The translations under genes and the position numbers were made by a program. The notes beneath the pieces were generated by a model. It was not told the DNA's origin. It ran no database searches and was given only the letters and a program-made list of their open reading frames with translations. A stretch of DNA of 5,197 nucleotides from Planctomycetota bacterium (lineage in GTDB: Bacteria > Planctomycetota > Planctomycetia > Pirellulales > Thermoguttaceae): NCBI GenBank assembly GCA_023397045.1, contig JAEWUR010000547.1, positions 1 through 5,197 on the forward strand. The letters are read 5' to 3'. Positions 1 to 5,197 of the stretch are shown here, piece by piece. How positions within the stretch are numbered: position 1 is the stretch's first letter; each line of letters begins with the position of its first letter.

Positions 1-1
1 A

Positions 2-286
2 GATCGGTCTTCGCAGCGATACGACGTCGCCTACTCCGTCGTCGACCGGCCGGATGAATTCATCGCCATTCGCTCGAAAAAGAAAGCCACGGTCGATTGC
101 CCGGCCTACCAACAACAAGAACAGCAGGCAACCGTTGCCGGGCTCAAACGCCGGCCCATCGCCCAAGGTGTCGCCAAGCTCCGATTCACGTTCCACGATA
201 CCGATTCGACCTGTCCTGAATCGATGTATCGTGAGATCGACGTGTTCGGCTCGGCCACGAAGGAGGCGGCTTCGGTGTCGCAATAA
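2..286 (+). CDS. C-terminal end of a probable discoidin-like (F5/8 type C-like) exported protein, partial
   Basis: The frame is open from the first bases of the window and ends with TAA at 284-286, giving 94 residues; the start lies upstream of the window. The stretch YREIDVFG at 227-250, preceded by a beta-strand-like LRFTFHD, resembles the closing strands of galactose-binding, discoidin-like domains common in secreted planctomycete proteins. The early segment YDVAYSVVDRPDEF also fits that fold. Such domains usually bind sugars or surfaces, but no binding residue can be assigned from this fragment. After the fold the protein ends within about a dozen residues (KEAASVSQ). It has no PEP-CTERM tail and no membrane helix, unlike two other proteins in the window. 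The next gene begins 123 bases later on the same strand. The coding call is fairly sure because the translation is coherent to the stop; the family call is a memory-based resemblance. Confidence 0.6.
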   Translation, partial: DRSSQRYDVAYSVVDRPDEFIAIRSKKKATVDCPAYQQQEQQATVAGLKRRPIAQGVAKLRFTFHDTDSTCPESMYREIDVFGSATKEAASVSQ

Positions 287-342
287 ACAACGAAAATGGA
301 ACGAAGAAGGGGAGCATGACAACCGTGGCAATGGGGTGAATC

Positions 343-363
343 GTGACGGCGCGTGGCCGTCGC
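343..363 (+). other. Small GC-rich stem-loop between genes
   Basis: GACGGC at 345-350 pairs perfectly with GCCGTC at 356-361 around a 5-base loop. One G-T pair and one more G-C pair extend it to 343-363. A run of six T follows only at 385-390, about 22 bases after the stem, so it is not a textbook intrinsic terminator. It could end transcription of the upstream gene or lie in the leader of the gene at 410. The rest of 287-409 shows nothing else beyond the ribosome binding site. Confidence 0.35.
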
Positions 364-398
364 CCATCGTGTGCGGTTACGAGACTTTTTTAGGATTT

Positions 399-402
399 GG
401 AG
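399..402 (+). promoter_or_regulatory. Ribosome binding site (GGAG) that fixes the start at 410
   Basis: GGAG lies 7 bases before the ATG at 410. This supports that ATG over the in-frame GTG at 353, whose product would put 19 extra, arginine-rich residues ahead of an otherwise clean signal peptide. Confidence 0.75.
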
Positions 403-409
403 ACTTTCC

Positions 410-1042
410 ATGAAGACGCGATTTGTTCTTTGTGTACTGGTTGCAGGTTGCACAGTGCTCGCGGCGGTTGGCTCTGCCAATGCGGGTTTCATCGGCACCT
501 ATGTCGATGCGACACCTACAAACACCACCCCCAGCACAGCATTTGTAGCAGGTGGTGGCGACGATTACGACAATTTGTGGGCCAACCGAATCGACTGCGG
601 TGAGTTGAGTACCGTTTTCGAATCCAACGGCCACGGAACTGAAGACTGCCCGGCATTGACTACCACGGTCTCGGGATTGGCCAACGGCAGTTACCAAGTC
701 TATGCAGTCTATTGGGGAAACACCGATCCCAATGCGGATTGGCCCATCCAGGCAGCAATTTCAGGCAACTCGCTCGTGACTTACTCGCAGGCAACAGGTC
801 CCGGAATCGCCACCGGCACAGTGTCAGGCACCCTTGCTGAGTACGAAGCACCCTTGGGAATCGTTGACGTTTCCAACGGCTCCTTCTCCGTAACCGTTGA
901 CGACGGCGGCAGCGGCTCCCAACGCACTCGGTATGATGGGGTTAGCTACCACGAAGTTGCAACACCAGAGCCCGGCACATGCGTAATTCTTATTACGGCA
1001 GCGTTCTCTCTGCTGGCTTATGCTTGGCGTAAGCGGAAGTGA
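410..1042 (+). CDS. Exported PEP-CTERM sorting-domain protein of unknown function
   Basis: This encodes a 210-residue protein. The first 25 residues form a signal peptide: K2 and R4, a hydrophobic core, then an A-N-A cleavage motif before G26. The C-terminus is a standard PEP-CTERM tail: Pro-Glu-Pro at 186-188, a hydrophobic helix of about 17 residues, and a terminal RKRK. In families with this tail, an exosortase/archaeosortase-type protease is thought to recognise and process the protein at the inner membrane on its way to the surface. The middle (about 27-180) looks beta-rich and ends with GVSYHEV just before the tail. The stretch around residues 84-116 (TTTVSGLANGSYQVYAVYW) resembles a module I recall from other planctomycete PEP-CTERM proteins, but I cannot name a domain. 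Two cysteines, C63 and C80, are the only ones in the mature part before the tail and could form a disulfide. I see no catalytic motif. The protein may be structural or ligand-binding. Confidence 0.85.
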   Translation: MKTRFVLCVLVAGCTVLAAVGSANAGFIGTYVDATPTNTTPSTAFVAGGGDDYDNLWANRIDCGELSTVFESNGHGTEDCPALTTTVSGLANGSYQVYAVYWGNTDPNADWPIQAAISGNSLVTYSQATGPGIATGTVSGTLAEYEAPLGIVDVSNGSFSVTVDDGGSGSQRTRYDGVSYHEVATPEPGTCVILITAAFSLLAYAWRKRK

Positions 1043-1085
1043 GTGCCGGAGTCTGAGTCCATAGCGGGTCATCCAACGGTTTGCA

Positions 1086-1112
1086 TTGGACCTGGGAAGG
1101 CAACCATATTAT
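1086..1112 (+). promoter_or_regulatory. Possible sigma70-like promoter ahead of the DUF1559 operon
   Basis: TATTAT at 1107-1112 matches five of six bases of the -10 consensus. TTGGAC at 1086-1091 is a weak -35 with a short 15-base spacer. If used, transcription would begin near 1119 and the long hairpin at 1141-1201 would lie in the 5' leader of the gene at 1243. Planctomycete promoters are poorly defined, so this is a weak call. Confidence 0.22.
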
Positions 1113-1140
1113 GTCTACTTGACTGTGAACGACAGAATGA

Positions 1141-1201
1141 ACGTTGGGCGGTGGGTGGTGGATGTTCCACTCGGTCATTCCACCATTCGCCGCCACGACG
1201 T
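1141..1201 (+). terminator. Long 22-bp hairpin, terminator or leader structure
   Basis: The left arm 1147-1162 (GGCGGTGGGTGGTGGA) pairs with 1179-1194 (TCCACCATTCGCCGCC) over 16 consecutive pairs, three of them G-T, around a 16-base loop. Past a single bulged A at 1195, bases 1141-1146 pair with 1196-1201 for six more, one of them G-T. The downstream sequence (CAGTTATTTATCATTT) is T-rich but has no clean T run. Two readings fit: a terminator for the PEP-CTERM gene ending at 1042, or a structured leader 41 bases before the DUF1559 start. No open reading frame on either strand here looks real. Pairing is certain from the sequence; function is not. Confidence 0.5.
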
Positions 1202-1227
1202 CAGTTATTTATCATTTCCTGAGATAT

Positions 1228-1234
1228 GGTAGGA
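1228..1234 (+). promoter_or_regulatory. Ribosome binding site of the DUF1559 gene
   Basis: GGTAGGA ends 8 bases before the ATG at 1243. The spacing and the AGGA core support that start. The hairpin ends 26 bases upstream and would not cover this site. Confidence 0.65.
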
Positions 1235-1242
1235 CCTAGTAC

Positions 1243-2172
1243 ATGTTGTTCCCTGTAATTTTCAAACCCCGACGCCCGAAAGGCGGCTTTACCTTGGTGG
1301 AGTTGCTTGTGGTGATTACGATTATCGGCATTTTGATTGCATTGTTGTTGCCGGCCGTGCAAGCGGCGCGAGAAGCGGCCCGGCGCATGCAGTGCAGCAA
1401 CAACATGAAACAGACCGCTCTAGCACTGCATCTCTATCACGAATCGAAAGGGGTGTTTCCCGTTGGAATTGGCGGCGTGGCTGCCAATATTCGCATCCCC
1501 ATCACTTGGGCCCAACTGGTGCTGCCTTACATGGAACAGGAGAACGCCATTCGCGGCTACACCTTCACGACGGCAGGAACATACACGACGCATAAGCTGC
1601 TTTTCCGAACCGCAATTCCCACATTCATCTGTCCGAGCGATCTGGTCGGCCGTGAAGGCCGCATCGACAAGGCAAATAATCCATCCGATGCGATTGGATT
1701 CGCTCGCTCCAATATCGTGGGCTGTTTTGCATCCGACGGAAACATGTGGGAAGCGACCTCCGACAAGAAGGCCATCTTCAATATTGACGTCGCCCGATCC
1801 ATGGCACAGATCAAGGACGGAACGTCGAATACGGCGATGATCTCCGAGATCATTGCCGGGCCAGATGGAACCGGCGACGCCCGGGGGCAATGGTGGTACG
1901 ATCTGGGATGCCATTACGAGCATCGGTTCAGTCCCAATTCCACCGCCGATACGGTCGTCAATTATGCCGATCTGTGCGTATCGACGAAGGTGCCCTGCCA
2001 GTTTGGCGGTTCATGGGGCGAAATGCATGTTGCTGCCGGCAGCATGCATCCGGGCGGAGTGAATCTGGGGTTCGCCGATGGGGCCGTTTCATTCATCAGT
2101 CAGAACATCACACTTGCAACGTGGCAAACGTTGGCAAGCATCGAAGGCGGCGAGATCGCCACAGACTATTGA
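1243..2172 (+). CDS. DUF1559 domain protein with type IV pilin-like N-terminus
   Basis: This encodes a 309-residue protein. A basic leader ends at G15, followed by F16-TLVE with the conserved glutamate at mature position 5 (E20), then a hydrophobic helix to about residue 36. This is the class III prepilin signal cut and N-methylated by a PilD-type peptidase. The helix runs into the DUF1559 (SBP_bac_10) signature at 43-57: arginines, C51 and the N-N-M-K-Q motif. The C-terminus has the family's closing motif, with H269 before D279-G280 (SMHPGGVNLGFADG), then W294 and LASIEGGEI. Planctomycetes often carry dozens to hundreds of such paralogues; their exact role is unknown, with pseudopilin-like or envelope-scaffold functions proposed. 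Length is normal and nothing is broken. A lipoprotein gene starts 12 bases downstream, the usual arrangement for this family. Family call very sure; function not. Confidence 0.95.
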   Translation: MLFPVIFKPRRPKGGFTLVELLVVITIIGILIALLLPAVQAAREAARRMQCSNNMKQTALALHLYHESKGVFPVGIGGVAANIRIPITWAQLVLPYMEQENAIRGYTFTTAGTYTTHKLLFRTAIPTFICPSDLVGREGRIDKANNPSDAIGFARSNIVGCFASDGNMWEATSDKKAIFNIDVARSMAQIKDGTSNTAMISEIIAGPDGTGDARGQWWYDLGCHYEHRFSPNSTADTVVNYADLCVSTKVPCQFGGSWGEMHVAAGSMHPGGVNLGFADGAVSFISQNITLATWQTLASIEGGEIATDY

Positions 2173-2184
2173 GCTGATTACGTC

Positions 2185-2652
2185 ATGAATTCTTCAAATT
2201 CTTTGTCCCCGCGGACCGGTTGGCTGTCCCTTTCCCTGGCCGTGTTCGTCATCTCTCTTGGCGGTTGCAGCCGCGACGGCAAGTTGGAGTTGCAAGGAAC
2301 GGTCACCTATCAGAACTCTCCCATCGAGAAAGGGCGAATCGACTTCCTTCCCACCGAAGGCACGGGTGGGCCTTCCGTCGGATCGCCGATTGTGGACGGA
2401 CGCTATTTCGTGGACGCCAAACAGGGAGTTCTTGCGACAGGCATCTATCGGGTGTCGGTCATAGCCTATCAAAAAACAGGGCGCAAGGAATTAAATCAAG
2501 TGGATCGCGGAGGGCCTCCCATCGAGGTTGAAGAAAACGTCATTCCTGCAATCTATAACACCCAATCGACACTGACGCTCCGGGTCGCTGAGATATCCGA
2601 CACAAATCAAGTCGACTTCCGCCTCGACAAGGCGACAACGAACGGCGCCTAG
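2185..2652 (+). CDS. Small lipoprotein with carboxypeptidase-regulatory-like (transthyretin-like) fold
   Basis: This encodes a 155-residue protein. A hydrophobic segment at about 13-27 ends in the lipobox L25-G26-G27-C28, so signal peptidase II should cut before C28 and the protein should be lipid-anchored. The mature part follows the planctomycete partner-lipoprotein pattern. It has a first beta strand with LQGTVTYQNSPIEKGRIDFLP (about 36-56), a DGRYFV strand (71-76), a GIYRVSV strand (86-92), a conserved IPAIYNTQSTLT segment (120-131) and a closing VDFRLDK strand (143-149). This is an Ig-like or transthyretin-like sandwich with no catalytic residues. It begins 12 bases after the DUF1559 stop with no strong ribosome binding site; only GAG at 2171-2173, overlapping that stop, is near. 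Translational coupling to DUF1559 is therefore plausible. Its partner and ligand are unknown. Confidence 0.88.
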   Translation: MNSSNSLSPRTGWLSLSLAVFVISLGGCSRDGKLELQGTVTYQNSPIEKGRIDFLPTEGTGGPSVGSPIVDGRYFVDAKQGVLATGIYRVSVIAYQKTGRKELNQVDRGGPPIEVEENVIPAIYNTQSTLTLRVAEISDTNQVDFRLDKATTNGA

Positions 2653-2663
2653 TTCATAACATT

Positions 2664-2668
2664 GGGGA
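2664..2668 (+). promoter_or_regulatory. Ribosome binding site (GGGGA) that fixes a GTG start at 2674
   Basis: GGGGA sits 5 bases before GTG at 2674, in the 21-base gap after the lipoprotein stop. The first in-frame ATG is at 2809, inside the conserved PLGNGDIG segment, and would remove the whole signal peptide. The GTG is therefore the better start. Confidence 0.65.
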
Positions 2669-2673
2669 TATCC

Positions 2674-5197
2674 GTGACAGAACACATCAGGGCATTTTCC
2701 GCCATCGCCGCCATCGTTCTTACATCCGCACAGTATGCCGCGGCCGCTGGCAGCGTGAGCGATTCGAACGTTGTCTGGACCACGCCAAGCATAAACGCAC
2801 ATGGCTCGATGCCGTTGGGCAACGGCGACATCGGCGTCAATGTCTGGACGGAAAATGGCCGCGATCTGGTCTTTTATCTCGGCAAAACCGATGCATGGGA
2901 TGATAACGGCTCTCTGTTGAAACTCGGCAAAGTCCGCGTTACATTGCCCGAGGGCACACTTTCGAGCACCAACGGCTATCGGCAGGAATTCCGACTCCAA
3001 GACGGGACGATTCAGATTGGTGCGGGAACCGGCAATGCCGCCACGACAATCAAACTATGGGTCGATCCCAATAACCCGACCGTTCAGGTCGACGTACAAC
3101 GCTCGACGGCGTTCCATGCGAATGTAACGTTCGAGCCCTGGCGAACCGAGCGGCGGCAATTGACGGGAATGGAACTGGAGAACATGACGTACGGCCTCCA
3201 AGGCAGCCCCGCGCCCGTCTATATCGAGCCCGACACGGTTGTCAGCGGACAGAACGATAGCATCGTCTGGTATCATCGCAACGAGCGTTCTGTTTGGGCC
3301 CAAAATCTCGCCGTGCAAGGGCTCGACCCCGACAACACCGTCGGAAAAGACCCGCTGATCCACAACACGTTCGGCGCGGCGATCACCGGTAGCAATCTGA
3401 CAAACGTCAACGCGACAACGCTGCAAACCACCCAGGCGACCACCCATCAGGTGTTTTCCGTCCACGCGCTAACCGCTCAAACCGACACGGCCGAGCAATG
3501 GGTCGATCGGCTCGACCAGCAAATCACCAACACAAATGCCACCCCCTACGCCGATCGCAAAGCAGCCAACGACGCGTGGTGGAAAAACTACAACGATCAG
3601 GCCTACATTCGCGTTACGGACGGCACCAATGCCGCCGTGGTTTCCCAGGGCTATGCGATTCAGAGAGCCATGAACGCCTTCGCCGGACGCGGCGACTCGC
3701 CGATCAAGTTCAACGGATCGATTTTCACAGTGGATACGTACGGCCGTAACGATCTCGGCAATGAGGCAGATCTCAGCGCCGACTATCGTCGTTGGGGCGG
3801 GGCCTATTGGCTGCAAAATACCCGGCTCCCCTACTGGTCCATGCTCCAAAACGGAGATTTCGACCAAATGCAGCCGTTTTTTGACCTGTATGTCAACAAT
3901 CTGGCCGTGGCCAAGGAACGGGTGCAGACGTACTACGGGACACAGGGCACCCAAGGCGCAATCTTCCCGGAAACGATGACTCCATGGGGAACCTACACGA
4001 ACGACAACTACGGATGGAATAACACGAACCCCGAAGGCGGAGTGCCCGTGAACACGTTCATCCGCTATTACTGGCAGGGCGGAATCGAAGTGTCGGCCAT
4101 GATGCTGCAATACTACGACATGACCGGCGACAAGCAATTTGTGCAGAACAAGCTGCTGCCGCTCGCCAGTGAGATCGTCGCGTTCTACGACACACACTAC
4201 CAACGCGACGAATCGGGCAAGATCGTCATCACGCCTTCCCAGTCGCTCGAAGCATGGGCATCCGCCGTCGATCCGCTGCCCGAAGTGGCGGGCCTACACT
4301 ACATCCTCGACAAACTACTGAAATTGCCCGAATCGGCGACGACCGCCGAACAACGGGCTCAATGGACCCGGATGAAAGGCGAGCTGCCGCCCATCCCCAC
4401 GCGAGTCGTCAACGGAAAAACAATCTTTGCACCCGGCCTGTCGTATTCCGGCCAGCAGAACTCCGAGAACGCCGAACTGTACGGCGTGTTTCCCTACCTG
4501 ATTTCCGGCGTCGGCAAAGACAATCTCGGAATGGGAATCGACACGTTCAACAACCGTACCGTGTCGGGCAACGGCGGCTGGCGTCAAGACAGCATCCAAG
4601 CGGCGATGCTGGGCCTCACGACGACAGCCCAAGACCTCATCGCCCAGAGCTTCGCGGCCAAGGATCCCATCAGCCGATTCCCCGGCTTCTATGGCCCCAA
4701 CTTCGATTGGACTCCCGATCAAGACCACCCGAGCGTCGCTTCAATCGCCTTGCAACGCATGCTTTTCCAGATCGACGGCGACGATGTCCAACTCTTCCCG
4801 GCCTGGCCAACCGACTGGGATGTCGAGTTCCGACAGTTTGGCCCACACGGCACGATCCTCATGGGCCAGTACGAAGACGGCGCCGTGCAATGGATGGACC
4901 CGAGTCTTTCCGGCGATTTATCCCAACGCGACTACCTGTTGGTTATGTCGCACCAGGGTTTCGACAACCACACGGGCAACGGCGATTTCGCGTCATTGGC
5001 CCTCGGCGACGTCAACCTTGACGGACGCATCGACGACGCCGACCGAATCGCTCTGTTGGCAGGCGCCGCACATCTCGGCATTGACACATCCGATTGGACG
5101 GTTGTGCCCGAGCCGACAACGTGGTCCATGGTCTTCACCGTGCTGGCCTGTTGCGTCTGGCACGCGAGAGCCTGGCCATTCTCCTGCGGTTCAGGCC
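2674..5197 (+). CDS. Secreted DUF5703/GH95-like glycosidase with dockerin-like loop and PEP-CTERM, 3' partial
   Basis: The frame is open for 841 residues from GTG at 2674 and runs off the window without a stop. Residues 1 to about 25 are a signal peptide with an alanine-rich cleavage region. Residues 32-77 carry NVVWTTPS, SMPLGNGDIGVNVW and GKTDAWDD, typical of the DUF5703 N-terminal domain and like the N-terminal beta domain of GH95 fucosidases. Residues about 320-690 look like a six-hairpin catalytic barrel, with FNGSIFTVD (346-354), DYRRWGGAYWLQNTRLPYW (370-388), FPETMTPWG (431-439), PSQSLEAW (521-528), the ENAELYGVFPY segment (598-608) and GWRQDS (635-640). Acid or base candidates are E433, E526, E598 and D639. 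Residues 702-729 resemble the GH95 C-terminal beta domain. A calcium loop (779-790) and Pro-Glu-Pro (812-814) plus a hydrophobic helix follow. Substrate unknown; alpha-L-fucosidase activity is only one possibility. It is probably co-transcribed with the two genes upstream. Confidence 0.87.
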   Translation, partial: MTEHIRAFSAIAAIVLTSAQYAAAAGSVSDSNVVWTTPSINAHGSMPLGNGDIGVNVWTENGRDLVFYLGKTDAWDDNGSLLKLGKVRVTLPEGTLSSTNGYRQEFRLQDGTIQIGAGTGNAATTIKLWVDPNNPTVQVDVQRSTAFHANVTFEPWRTERRQLTGMELENMTYGLQGSPAPVYIEPDTVVSGQNDSIVWYHRNERSVWAQNLAVQGLDPDNTVGKDPLIHNTFGAAITGSNLTNVNATTLQTTQATTHQVFSVHALTAQTDTAEQWVDRLDQQITNTNATPYADRKAANDAWWKNYNDQAYIRVTDGTNAAVVSQGYAIQRAMNAFAGRGDSPIKFNGSIFTVDTYGRNDLGNEADLSADYRRWGGAYWLQNTRLPYWSMLQNGDFDQMQPFFDLYVNNLAVAKERVQTYYGTQGTQGAIFPETMTPWGTYTNDNYGWNNTNPEGGVPVNTFIRYYWQGGIEVSAMMLQYYDMTGDKQFVQNKLLPLASEIVAFYDTHYQRDESGKIVITPSQSLEAWASAVDPLPEVAGLHYILDKLLKLPESATTAEQRAQWTRMKGELPPIPTRVVNGKTIFAPGLSYSGQQNSENAELYGVFPYLISGVGKDNLGMGIDTFNNRTVSGNGGWRQDSIQAAMLGLTTTAQDLIAQSFAAKDPISRFPGFYGPNFDWTPDQDHPSVASIALQRMLFQIDGDDVQLFPAWPTDWDVEFRQFGPHGTILMGQYEDGAVQWMDPSLSGDLSQRDYLLVMSHQGFDNHTGNGDFASLALGDVNLDGRIDDADRIALLAGAAHLGIDTSDWTVVPEPTTWSMVFTVLACCVWHARAWPFSCGSG
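5008..5043 (+). other. Single dockerin-like calcium-binding loop within the glycosidase
   Basis: Residues 779-790 of the enzyme read as an F-hand loop: D779, N781, D783-G784, D787 and D790 occupy the ligand positions 1, 3, 5, 9 and 12, followed by hydrophobic residues as in type I dockerin repeats. True cellulosomal dockerins have two such loops; only one is visible here before the PEP-CTERM tail. I see no cohesin in the window. Confidence 0.7.
5107..5169 (+). other. PEP-CTERM sorting signal at the C-terminus of the glycosidase
   Basis: The segment begins with Pro-Glu-Pro (residues 812-814), then a hydrophobic stretch from W817 to W829 (WSMVFTVLACCVW) and H-A-R. This matches a PEP-CTERM tail, which would direct the enzyme to exosortase processing. 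The hydrophobic part is short, and the arginine cluster normally found at the end is represented only by R832 before the frame continues to the window edge. Confidence 0.7.

Noticed and set aside
353..409. Upstream GTG start for the PEP-CTERM gene
   Set aside because: It would add 19 residues with several arginines ahead of a complete signal peptide, lies inside the stem-loop at 343-363, and lacks the good ribosome binding site that precedes 410.
54..413. 119-codon + frame and the overlapping 130-codon - frame at 106-498
   Set aside because: Both cross the stop of the upstream gene and the intergenic gap. Frame 2 up to 286 gives the coherent discoidin-like tail, while these are low-complexity, arginine- or serine-rich translations.
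440..451. Lipobox-like V-A-G-C at residues 11-14 of the PEP-CTERM protein
   Set aside because: The hydrophobic core before C14 would be only about eight residues, the hydrophobic stretch continues past it, and a good type I site (A-N-A before G26) follows.
1067..1092. Possible short hairpin after the PEP-CTERM gene (TCCAA with TTGGA)
   Set aside because: It has only five consecutive pairs with a bulge before two more G-C pairs and no T run, so it is too weak to call a terminator.
1420..1923. 167-codon open frame on the - strand
   Set aside because: It is antisense to the DUF1559 gene, whose frame is conserved end to end, and has no domain-like sequence.
3469..4203. 244-codon open frame on the - strand
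   Set aside because: It lies antisense inside the glycosidase, whose + frame carries clear family motifs over the same bases. Its own translation is valine-, histidine- and arginine-rich with no recognisable domain.
4254..5021. 255-codon open frame on the + strand
   Set aside because: It is a shifted frame of the glycosidase, extremely rich in arginine and proline, with no fold. It is explained by GC-biased codon use of the real gene.

Overview
The window looks like a piece of a planctomycete chromosome, most likely from the Pirellulales side of the phylum. This rests on gene content, not on a database match. It holds a DUF1559 pseudopilin-like protein with its typical small lipoprotein partner, two proteins with PEP-CTERM sorting tails, a dockerin-like calcium loop on a secreted enzyme, and moderately high GC with loosely packed genes. 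Every credible gene is on the + strand. I saw no tRNA, rRNA, CRISPR array or insertion sequence.

Layout: (1) Positions 2-286 hold the C-terminal end of a gene that begins outside the window; its last strand resembles a discoidin-like (F5/8 type C) carbohydrate-binding fold. (2) A 123-base gap carries a small stem-loop and a clear ribosome binding site. (3) Positions 410-1042 encode a 210-residue exported PEP-CTERM protein of unknown function. (4) A 200-base gap holds a striking long hairpin at 1141-1201. (5) Three closely spaced genes follow: the DUF1559 protein (1243-2172), a lipoprotein with a carboxypeptidase-regulatory-like or transthyretin-like fold (2185-2652), and a large secreted glycosidase-like protein of the DUF5703/GH95-like type (2674 to beyond the window end). 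The gaps between them are only 12 and 21 bases, so they probably form an operon.

The most important annotation point is the large enzyme. It starts with GTG at 2674 and stays open through 5197 with no stop, so an ATG-to-stop search misses it and reports only antisense and frame-shifted shadows across about 2.5 kb. It has a signal peptide, an N-terminal GH95-like beta domain, a six-hairpin-like catalytic region, a single dockerin-like calcium loop and a PEP-CTERM motif.

Read together, the window describes an export and cell-envelope module. A sugar-cleaving enzyme, probably sorted by the exosortase/PEP-CTERM route, is made together with a pseudopilin-like protein and a lipoprotein, next to other exported and possibly sugar-binding proteins. 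The substrate and the role of the DUF1559 and lipoprotein pair cannot be read from the sequence.
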